Assembly (NCBI GenBank): GCA_029335935.2
Contig: JARJMV020000004.1
Coordinates: 1-5,061 of the forward strand
Length of the DNA stretch: 5,061 nt
Direction: 5' to 3'
Source: a bacterium
GTDB taxonomy: Bacteria > Armatimonadota > Fimbriimonadia > Fimbriimonadales > GBS-DC
The notes beneath the pieces were generated by a model. It saw only the letters and a program-made list of their open reading frames with translations, was not told the origin of the DNA and searched no databases. A program made the position numbers and the translations under genes. Shown here one piece after another: positions 1 through 5,061 of the stretch; position 1 is the first letter of the stretch, and every line of letters begins with the position of its first letter.

Positions 1-573
1 CGCGTAGCCCAGAAACTCGCGCGTGAACGCGCGCGGATGGTGTGGCTCGGTCGGGTTAAGCGGTATCAGCACCATGTCGAACGGGAACCGCTCCATCGCG
101 CCTCTCAGGACCTCAGGGTCGTTGTGCCCTGAAATACCCACATATCTCACGATTTTTTGCTCTTTCGCTTGCTGGAACGCTCTGATTGCGCCGTCGGATG
201 CGAACAGCTGCTCAATCTCGCGCGGGTAAGAGACATGATGCACAATCCACTGCTCCAGTCGGTCGGTGCGCAGGCGTTTGAGGCTACTTTCAAGCTCGTG
301 CCACGCGCCGTCGTAGGTGCGCGTATCGCTCTTCGTGCTGAGGCAGACCCTGTCGCGCATACCCTCGATCGCCTCGCCAAATATCAGCTCGCTGTCGCGG
401 TATTGCTGCGCAGTGTCCAAGTAGTAGATGCCCGCGTTGACCGCTTCGCGGATAATCTCGATCGCCTCGCGCTTGCGATTCATATCCTGCAGCACGCCTG
501 CGCCCCCCAACGCCAGTATCGGCATCTGCACGCCCGTCTTACCGTACACGCGCTTCGGCAACTCTCGGCTCAT
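1..573 (-). CDS. Aldo/keto reductase, N-terminal part (cut by left edge)
   Basis: This is an NAD(P)H-dependent oxidoreductase of the aldo/keto reductase superfamily, a cytosolic TIM-barrel enzyme that reduces aldehydes or ketones. Reading leftward from the ATG at 573-571 gives 191 uninterrupted codons to base 1; the family usually has about 280-380 residues, so the C-terminal half, including most of the cofactor site, lies outside. Visible landmarks are an early strand with Ala-Leu-Gly-Gly (21-24), the DTAQQYRDSE motif (53-62) with catalytic Asp53 and Tyr58, catalytic Lys81 in STKSD, the segment TDRLEQWIVHH (103-113) placing catalytic His112, and YVGISGHNDPEVL (144-156), typical of the barrel strand before the substrate loops. 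The tetrad is complete, so the enzyme is probably active. The substrate cannot be told. The start is chosen because the -10 hexamer ends six bases before it and no Shine-Dalgarno is present. It is divergent from the other three genes. Confidence 0.93.
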   Translation of the reverse strand, partial: MSRELPKRVYGKTGVQMPILALGGAGVLQDMNRKREAIEIIREAVNAGIYYLDTAQQYRDSELIFGEAIEGMRDRVCLSTKSDTRTYDGAWHELESSLKRLRTDRLEQWIVHHVSYPREIEQLFASDGAIRAFQQAKEQKIVRYVGISGHNDPEVLRGAMERFPFDMVLIPLNPTEPHHPRAFTREFLGYA

Positions 574-579
574 AACGGG

Positions 580-585
580 ATTATA
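580..585 (-). promoter_or_regulatory. -10 element of the aldo/keto reductase promoter
   Basis: On the minus strand these bases read TATAAT, a perfect consensus -10 hexamer. Six bases (CCCGTT) separate it from the reductase ATG, so the usual start point seven bases downstream is the A of the ATG itself at 573, giving a leaderless mRNA. No Shine-Dalgarno lies before the ATG, which agrees. With a 17-base spacer the -35 hexamer would fall at 603-608 (GGACTT), inside the palindrome, and does not resemble TTGACA; an activator or a -10-driven promoter is possible. Confidence 0.6.
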
Positions 586-587
586 CT
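582..587 (+). promoter_or_regulatory. Candidate -10 element for the DUF2339 gene
   Basis: The plus strand reads TATACT, five of six matches to the -10 consensus. It overlaps the opposite-strand TATAAT by four bases. Transcription would begin near 594, producing a leader of about 65 bases that opens with the palindrome at 595-610 and contains the Shine-Dalgarno at 646. No good -35 is seen at the expected spacing (559-564 reads CAACTC). Another hexamer, TATAGT at 638-643, would start the RNA within the ribosome binding site, so it is less likely. Confidence 0.4.
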
Positions 588-594
588 TCACATT

Positions 595-610
595 TAGGAC
601 TAAAGTCCTA
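595..610. repeat. Perfect 16-bp palindrome in the divergent intergenic region
   Basis: TAGGACTAAAGTCCTA is an inverted repeat with 7-base arms and a central AA. As DNA it could be the operator of a dimeric regulator, since it covers the -35 position of the leftward promoter. As RNA in the rightward transcript it would form a 6-bp stem with a UAAA loop at or very near the 5' end. No T-run follows it in either direction, so it is not an intrinsic terminator. No second copy is present in this window. Confidence 0.6.
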
Positions 611-645
611 CAGGAAGTGTGCAAAAGGATGCGTATGTATAGTTC

Positions 646-651
646 GGAGGT
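646..651 (+). promoter_or_regulatory. Shine-Dalgarno that fixes the DUF2339 start
   Basis: GGAGGT stands seven bases before the ATG at 659. The reading frame is open upstream to an ATG at 428, but that extension would run antisense through the reductase gene. The in-frame ATGs at 629 and 635 lack a comparable site at good spacing, so this site decides the start. Confidence 0.8.
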
Positions 652-658
652 GGTTACG

Positions 659-2449
659 ATGTCGGAACAGGCGCGTCGTGAACTGGAACAGATTAAGCTG
701 CAGTTGAACGCGCTTGCTGATCGGGTGCGTGAGTTGGAGCGGCGTATGGCGGCGGAGTCGGCGCAGGCATCTCAACCGTCGTCCCCTGCCGCGCCGAAGA
801 CGCCCACCGAGCTGTCCTCTCCGTCGGCGGCCCTGCGACCGTCAGGCGAATCGTCGCATATCAGCAGGTCGGCTGAAGACGAGAATTGGCAACGGCTCGA
901 GCGGTTATTGGGGGGTCAGGTAGCCCTCTACACGGGGATTACGCTGATCCTGCTTGCAGCGGCGTTTTTTATGGGGTGGGCGTGGGCGCGCCTATCGCCC
1001 GAGGGTCGCCTCGCGCTGGGCTATCTGAGCGGGTTCGCGCTGATTGGCTTGGGCAGCGGGGCGCAGCGTCGTTCGGAAAGCTGGTTCGTGGATGGCTTGA
1101 TGGGCGCAGGCTTAGCCACGCTCTATCTCACCACTTGGGCAGGCTGGGAGCGGTATCGGCTATTCCCATTCGTGGGTGCATTCTCGGCGATGGCGGTGAC
1201 AACCGCGCTGGGCGTCGCGCTGGCGTGGTGGCGCAACTCGCAGACGCTGGCGATTGTGGCGACGCTGGGCGGGTTCGCGGCGCCCATCTGGCTCAACGAC
1301 GACGGTGGCAAGGGTAGCCCTCTCAACTTCTTCGGCTACCTCACCGCCCTGAACTTGGGCATGCTCGGTATCGCCAGCGCACGCGAGTGGCGAGCGCATC
1401 AGGCGGTGTGCCTCGCGTCCACAGTGATACTTCTGTACGGCTGGGCATTGGGCAACTACAAGGCAGAGTATCGCCTCATCATGCTGGGCTTCATCACGCT
1501 CTACTACGGGATATTCAGCGTTTTCTATCTGCTACCTGACGTGCTGCACCGACGCGCCATCCACGAGTTTAGCTTGGGGCAGTTCGTGCTGGCGAGTATT
1601 GTGTACCTACCTGCGGGCTACGCGCTCTCGCGCGAGGCGTGGGGCGACTACCCAGGCGCGCTGTTTGCAAGTTTTAGCGTAATCTATATACTGGTCAGCC
1701 GGTGGATGTATCATCGGCAGGACGCGCCTGCTTCGTTGAGTTTCGCCACGCTGGGCGTCATCTGTCTCGCGGCGACGATTGCCGTGCAGTTCCAGCCGTC
1801 GGTTCAGGCGTTTCTGTATAGCCTGTTCGCGGCGGCTCTGATTGTGGCGGCGTTGCGTAACAAGTTGCGCATCATCTACGGTTTTGGCGTGCTGATGGCG
1901 TTCGGCGCATCGGTTGCGCTGTGGGGCGTGATTTCGCAGCCGATACGCACCGCGCTGCCGTTGCTCAACGAACATGGCGTCGCGTGGCTGGGCTGGATGG
2001 CAGGCGCGAGTGTGGCGCTGTACGAGTTGAACCGACACCTGCGCACGCAGCCAAACTCGCCGATGGACGCCATCTTCCCGCGAGCGGCGCTGGCGCAGCT
2101 GGGCGCAGGCGGGTTGGTGATAGCGTTCGCATGGTTCAGCGCGGAGCAGACGCTCTACGCTTTTGAGCTGCAGGGCAAGCGCGGCGCGCCGCTGGCGCAC
2201 CTGCTCGTATCGCTGGAGTGGACGCTGATGGGCGCAGGGCTACTCTACGGCGGCGTGCGCGCCGCGCTCCGCGCCCTGCGCCTGATGGGACTGACCACTC
2301 TCGCCCTCGCCACATGCAAACTCTTTCTGTACGATTTGGGCTTCCTCGAGATGCCCTATCGCGCCCTCAGCTTCGCAGGGCTAGGAGCTGCCCTCATCGG
2401 TGTCGCATGGCTCTACAGCCGATATGGTCAACCGACCGCCGCGACTTAG
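659..2449 (+). CDS. DUF2339 family polytopic membrane protein
   Basis: This 596-residue protein sits in the cytoplasmic membrane and belongs to the DUF2339 family of predicted membrane proteins, whose biochemical role is not known. Residues 1-35 form a charged heptad-like coiled coil (MSEQARRELEQIKLQLNALA onward). Residues 36-75 are a Ser/Pro/Ala-rich linker. From about residue 87 to 586 hydrophobic stretches follow one another almost without pause, roughly 16-18 membrane segments by eye. Family landmarks are the first helices with GRLALGYLSGFALIGLG (116-132), GAGLATLYLTTWAGW (149-163), TLGGFAAPIWL (202-212), the FGYLTALNLG stretch (225-234), and the C-terminal KLFLYDL...YRALSFAGLG signature (554-576). 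The coiled coil before the first membrane helix is common in this family. Family members vary greatly in length and this one is on the short side. No catalytic motif is evident. The start at 659 follows a strong Shine-Dalgarno. The gene precedes the exporter module by 37 bases on the same strand; a functional link to it is only inferred. Confidence 0.9.
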   Translation: MSEQARRELEQIKLQLNALADRVRELERRMAAESAQASQPSSPAAPKTPTELSSPSAALRPSGESSHISRSAEDENWQRLERLLGGQVALYTGITLILLAAAFFMGWAWARLSPEGRLALGYLSGFALIGLGSGAQRRSESWFVDGLMGAGLATLYLTTWAGWERYRLFPFVGAFSAMAVTTALGVALAWWRNSQTLAIVATLGGFAAPIWLNDDGGKGSPLNFFGYLTALNLGMLGIASAREWRAHQAVCLASTVILLYGWALGNYKAEYRLIMLGFITLYYGIFSVFYLLPDVLHRRAIHEFSLGQFVLASIVYLPAGYALSREAWGDYPGALFASFSVIYILVSRWMYHRQDAPASLSFATLGVICLAATIAVQFQPSVQAFLYSLFAAALIVAALRNKLRIIYGFGVLMAFGASVALWGVISQPIRTALPLLNEHGVAWLGWMAGASVALYELNRHLRTQPNSPMDAIFPRAALAQLGAGGLVIAFAWFSAEQTLYAFELQGKRGAPLAHLLVSLEWTLMGAGLLYGGVRAALRALRLMGLTTLALATCKLFLYDLGFLEMPYRALSFAGLGAALIGVAWLYSRYGQPTAAT

Positions 2450-2474
2450 CAGGAGTCCTATCGCGCGGATGGAA

Positions 2475-2480
2475 TAAATT
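2475..2480 (+). promoter_or_regulatory. Possible internal -10 element for the envelope protein gene
   Basis: TAAATT fits the TANNNT pattern and lies six bases before the ATG at 2487, the same spacing as the consensus TATAAT before the reductase ATG. The expected start point is then the A of the ATG, giving a leaderless transcript. No -35 hexamer is seen at 2452-2457. The closest Shine-Dalgarno-like strings are GGATGGA at 2467-2473 (13 bases away) and AGGAG at 2451-2455 (31 bases away), both poorly spaced. It may be chance in a short AT-richer gap. Confidence 0.35.
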
Positions 2481-2486
2481 GCCGCC

Positions 2487-4436
2487 ATGCTGCGTGGGGT
2501 GTTCGGCTTGGGGCTTTGGGGGGCGTTGCTCCTCGTGTGGGGGCAGCCGCTGGTGGATTTGCGCGTGCAGCCGCTGCTGGGCGACCGCACTCCTGCGTAC
2601 GGCGTGTTCCCGCTCGCCGTGCAACTCGAATCGAAATCTGGCAACTATCAAGGCGTGCTTACCGTCTCGCTGGGCGGCTTCGGCTTCCGACGCGAGTATC
2701 AGTACCCACTGGAGCTGCCGGCAGGCTCGCGTAAAGTGATTATCGCCACACCCACCGTCGGAGGATACGCCGACCGAGTGACGGTGCGTTTCACGGCACG
2801 CGGAATCGATATAGAAGCGCGGCAACCGATACGCGAGATCTTAGAGACCGACCGACTTGCCGTGCTGGTGGGTGATGCAATCGGCGGGTTGGCAGTGCTG
2901 GAGAGAGTGCGCACGCTTGCCGTTCCCAACGCTGTCAGCCTTCGCGGTAGGGATAACCCTCCGAGCTTTTACAAAGTCGCCTACTGCCGTCCCGAGCTGT
3001 TGCCCGAGCAGCCGATTGCGTTGAGCGGGGCGCAGCTGATTATTCTGGGCGCGGGCGCAGAGCGTCTGCGTGCAGAGCAGTGGAACGCGCTGCGCAGGTG
3101 GGTGATGTTGGGGGGCGTGCTGGTCGTGCCGGGGGGCGCGAGCGCCGTCTACCTGCAGGACCCCACGCTGCGCGAGTGGCTCCCCGTGGCACCTCAGGGC
3201 ACACACACGGTCAGCCAACTCCGCGCGCTGGGCGATTGGATACGCGCCCGCCCGCCTCAAGGCGCGGCAACGCTGACGCAATCCACGCCCCGTGCGGGGC
3301 GCGTGCTACTGAAGCAAGATGGCGTGCCCCTCGTCGCTGGGCGCCCCTACGGACTGGGCGCCATCATGTTCTTGGCGTTCAACCCGATGGATGCGCCCCT
3401 GCGCGATTACGACGCCCGCGCCCGACTGTGGCAACGCCTGCTCGACCAAGTCGCCTCGTTCGCGCCCGGATACATGATAGGAATCGTCTATCAAGACCAG
3501 AGTGGCTACTCCGTCGGTAGCAGATACACATCGTCCAACCCGCTCGATATCCAGCCGCCCAGCGTCACGCTCATCGTGGTCATCCTTAGCCTCTACTTTC
3601 TGTTGGTTGTGCCCGTGAACTACTTCGTGTTGAAACGGTTGCGTGCGTTGGACTGGGCGTGGGTCGTCACACCGCTGGTTGCGCTGGCGTTTGTCGGGCT
3701 GCTGTGGTGGCTGGCGGGCGATCTGTACCGCAAGTCGCTCTCCAGCGCAGTGAAGACGCTCATCGTGGCGCACGCAGGGAGTTCCGACGCCTACGCGATT
3801 AACAGCGCACTGCTCTTCTTTCCACGCGCGGGAGTGTACGACCTGCTGTTCGAGCAGAGCGACTCGGTGGAGGCGGGCGCTTTCGACGACTTCAACGCTC
3901 GTCAAGGCGTCCTCGTGCGCACAGTGCATGGCGAGCCGACGCGCATGGCAGGCTATCGTGTGACCAACCTGAGCTTTCAGTGGTTCCGCTACACGCGCAT
4001 CGTGCAACTACAGGGGCAAGTGGAGGGCACGCTCCGCATCGAGCAACGCGGGAGGCAGACCCGACTTGTCGGAACACTTACCAACCGCTTGCCCTATGCC
4101 CTCTCCGATGTCCGCCTGCTCACCCCTTGGGGCGTGCATCCGATGGGTAGCCTGACCCCGCGCCAAACCGTTGCCATCGACACAACCTCGCTCGCGCCGC
4201 TCGATAGACAGCCGCTTCCCGACTGGCATGCAGGCAGCGGCTGGACTTACGGCTCCCCCGCGCCCTCTTGGGAAGCTGCCCTCTCCGCTCTGCTTGCGGG
4301 GCGTGAATCGGGCGGCGTCGCCTATCTGATTGCGCAGGCGTCGGAACCGGTGTTGACGCCCGAACTGCGCGATGCCGCGCAGCGCTCCGCGCAAGTCACC
4401 TACCTGATTAGCTTTCCGCTGGAGGGCGCGCTGTGA
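2487..4436 (+). CDS. Envelope protein with GATase-like domain, partner of an ABC-2 exporter
   Basis: This 649-residue protein is anchored in the membrane, mostly facing outward, and probably works with the permease encoded next. Residues 1-20 are a hydrophobic signal peptide or anchor. Residues 22-115 look like a beta-sandwich (alternating strands, including VTVRFTARGIDIEARQPIRE). Residues 120-330 resemble a class I glutamine amidotransferase-like fold: TDRLAVLVGD, then AQLIILGAG (182-190), RRWVMLGGVLVVPGG (203-217) and YGLGAIMFLAFNP (288-300). A nucleophilic Cys is absent; the only Cys I find is 167, outside any elbow motif, so the domain is probably non-catalytic. Membrane helices lie at about 359-380 and 391-410, joined by the basic loop KRLRALDW, cytoplasmic by the positive-inside rule; PVNYFVLKRL is typical of this group. 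Residues 411-649 form a beta-rich extracytoplasmic tail. ATG 2487 is the first usual start after an in-frame TAA at 2475. The end overlaps the permease gene. The general class is fairly sure, the substrate unknown. Confidence 0.8.
   Translation: MLRGVFGLGLWGALLLVWGQPLVDLRVQPLLGDRTPAYGVFPLAVQLESKSGNYQGVLTVSLGGFGFRREYQYPLELPAGSRKVIIATPTVGGYADRVTVRFTARGIDIEARQPIREILETDRLAVLVGDAIGGLAVLERVRTLAVPNAVSLRGRDNPPSFYKVAYCRPELLPEQPIALSGAQLIILGAGAERLRAEQWNALRRWVMLGGVLVVPGGASAVYLQDPTLREWLPVAPQGTHTVSQLRALGDWIRARPPQGAATLTQSTPRAGRVLLKQDGVPLVAGRPYGLGAIMFLAFNPMDAPLRDYDARARLWQRLLDQVASFAPGYMIGIVYQDQSGYSVGSRYTSSNPLDIQPPSVTLIVVILSLYFLLVVPVNYFVLKRLRALDWAWVVTPLVALAFVGLLWWLAGDLYRKSLSSAVKTLIVAHAGSSDAYAINSALLFFPRAGVYDLLFEQSDSVEAGAFDDFNARQGVLVRTVHGEPTRMAGYRVTNLSFQWFRYTRIVQLQGQVEGTLRIEQRGRQTRLVGTLTNRLPYALSDVRLLTPWGVHPMGSLTPRQTVAIDTTSLAPLDRQPLPDWHAGSGWTYGSPAPSWEAALSALLAGRESGGVAYLIAQASEPVLTPELRDAAQRSAQVTYLISFPLEGAL
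4421..4426 (+). promoter_or_regulatory. Shine-Dalgarno for the permease GTG start
   Basis: GGAGGG lies inside the last codons of the upstream gene, six bases before the GTG at 4433. It supports a GTG start with a four-base overlap and translational coupling. Confidence 0.7.
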
Positions 4437-5061
4437 TCAAACGACGCGAGAACCCCTTGCTACACTATCATCTGTTCGGCTTTACGGTGAACCGCTGGAA
4501 GCGGCAACCTGTCGTCTATGGCGCAGTAGCAGTGGCGATCGGGCTATCCTACCTCACGCTGTTCCAAATGTTCCGCACCTACGACGCGGTGTTGCAAACC
4601 ACGCTGAACCTGTCGCTGTTTGTCATGTGCCTAACTGCGCCGTTGATGGCGTATCACTCCTTCTCGTTGGAGTACGAGAAAGGCACTTGGGAGTCGCTCG
4701 CGCTCACGCGCCTGACAGCAGGCGAAATCCTCTGGGGCAAATGGGGCGCGGCGCTGGCGCGGGTGGCGCTCCTGACCCTGCTGCTGACACCGATGCTATT
4801 CATCGCCGCCAACCTCGAAATTAAGCTCGACGGCCCCCTGCTGGGCAGGTTCACCACTGTTGTAGAACCCACACACGAGTTGTACCAATTCGTATCGAGT
4901 GTGGCGCTGCTCTTCAGCTGGGGGGCGCTGCTGACCTCGCTGGGTGTCTGGCTCTCGTTCAGGCTCAAACGCACTATCAGCACTGCATCCACGCTCTATG
5001 CCGGGCAACTGTTTGCCCTTGTGCTCCTGCCGATGCTCTGCGCGATTTTTGAGATAGGCAC
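4433..5061 (+). CDS. ABC-2-type transporter permease, N-terminal part (cut by right edge)
   Basis: This is the membrane subunit of an ABC exporter. Reading from GTG at 4433, 209 full codons and two bases remain open to the window end. After a basic cytoplasmic tail (MIKRRENPLL to RWKRQP, 1-26) come hydrophobic segments near 27-47, 55-75, 104-126, 153-175 and 183-206. Between the second and third stands EYEKGTWESLALTRLTAGEI (80-99), then LWGKW; this Glu-(Lys/Arg)-Gly-Thr-x-Glu-x-Leu segment is the hallmark of ABC-2 permeases and is thought to contact the ATPase. Family members often have 250-550 residues, so the C-terminal part is missing. The GTGA overlap with the preceding gene and the Shine-Dalgarno inside it indicate coupled translation, hence joint action with the GATase-like protein. 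No ATPase is in the window, so it should lie nearby, most likely to the right. The exported substrate cannot be inferred. Confidence 0.85.
   Translation, partial: MIKRRENPLLHYHLFGFTVNRWKRQPVVYGAVAVAIGLSYLTLFQMFRTYDAVLQTTLNLSLFVMCLTAPLMAYHSFSLEYEKGTWESLALTRLTAGEILWGKWGAALARVALLTLLLTPMLFIAANLEIKLDGPLLGRFTTVVEPTHELYQFVSSVALLFSWGALLTSLGVWLSFRLKRTISTASTLYAGQLFALVLLPMLCAIFEIG

Noticed and set aside
157..597. Plus-strand open frame of 146 codons left of the divergent promoter.
   Set aside because: It lies antisense to the aldo/keto reductase, whose catalytic tetrad is intact, and has no recognisable domain.
428..658. N-terminal extension of the DUF2339 reading frame back to an ATG at 428.
   Set aside because: It would overlap the conserved start of the aldo/keto reductase on the other strand, its translation does not look like the family, and the GGAGGT before ATG 659 gives a much better start.
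1607..2200. Minus-strand open frame of 197 codons inside the DUF2339 gene.
   Set aside because: Arg/Gln/His-rich low-complexity translation typical of an antisense shadow, opposite a well-supported membrane protein.
2451..2460. AGGAGTCCTA in the gap before the envelope gene as a second copy of the 595-610 palindrome.
   Set aside because: Only the 7-base arm AGTCCTA is shared, and the small inverted repeat AGGA-G-TCCT is short enough to be chance.
2450..2486. Intrinsic terminator between the DUF2339 gene and the envelope protein gene.
   Set aside because: No stable GC stem followed by a T-run is present, so read-through is more likely.
3306..4007. Long minus-strand open frame of 233 codons inside the envelope protein gene.
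   Set aside because: Its translation is rich in His, Arg, Gln and Val with no domain pattern, as expected for the antisense of a GC-rich gene; the plus-strand frame carries clear family motifs.

Overview
This window looks like a chromosomal segment of a moderately GC-rich bacterium (around 60% by eye). It holds four protein genes, two of them cut by the window edges. I see no RNA genes, insertion sequences, CRISPR arrays, phage genes or tRNA. The protein families, the leaderless-type promoter spacing and the strong use of GCG, CGC and CTG codons would fit a deep-branching, possibly thermophilic phylum such as Armatimonadota. That is a guess from style and is not demonstrated.

Left part (1-573, minus strand): the N-terminal 191 codons of an aldo/keto reductase. 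All four residues of the catalytic Asp-Tyr-Lys-His tetrad are visible. The gene leaves the window at base 1. It is divergent from everything to its right.

Divergent intergenic region (574-658): 85 bases holding two -10-like hexamers that overlap on opposite strands, a perfect 16-bp palindrome, and a strong Shine-Dalgarno for the rightward gene. The leftward -10 lies so close to the reductase ATG that its mRNA would be leaderless.

Right part (659-5061, plus strand): three co-oriented genes. First is a 596-residue polytopic membrane protein of the DUF2339 family, with an N-terminal coiled coil and a Ser/Pro-rich linker. After a 37-base gap comes a 649-residue envelope protein: signal peptide or anchor, beta-rich domain, glutamine-amidotransferase-like domain without a visible nucleophile, two membrane helices and a C-terminal extracytoplasmic domain. 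It overlaps by four bases (GTGA) the third gene, an ABC-2-type transporter permease cut by the right edge.

The last two genes form a recognisable module in which a large GATase-like membrane protein accompanies an ABC-2 exporter, comparable in layout to GldG-type partners of ABC transporters. The ATPase is expected just beyond the right edge. The substrate is unknown, and whether the DUF2339 protein belongs to the same functional unit is open. The most interesting points are the symmetric divergent promoter, the palindrome, and the recurrence of a -10 hexamer exactly six bases before two different start codons.
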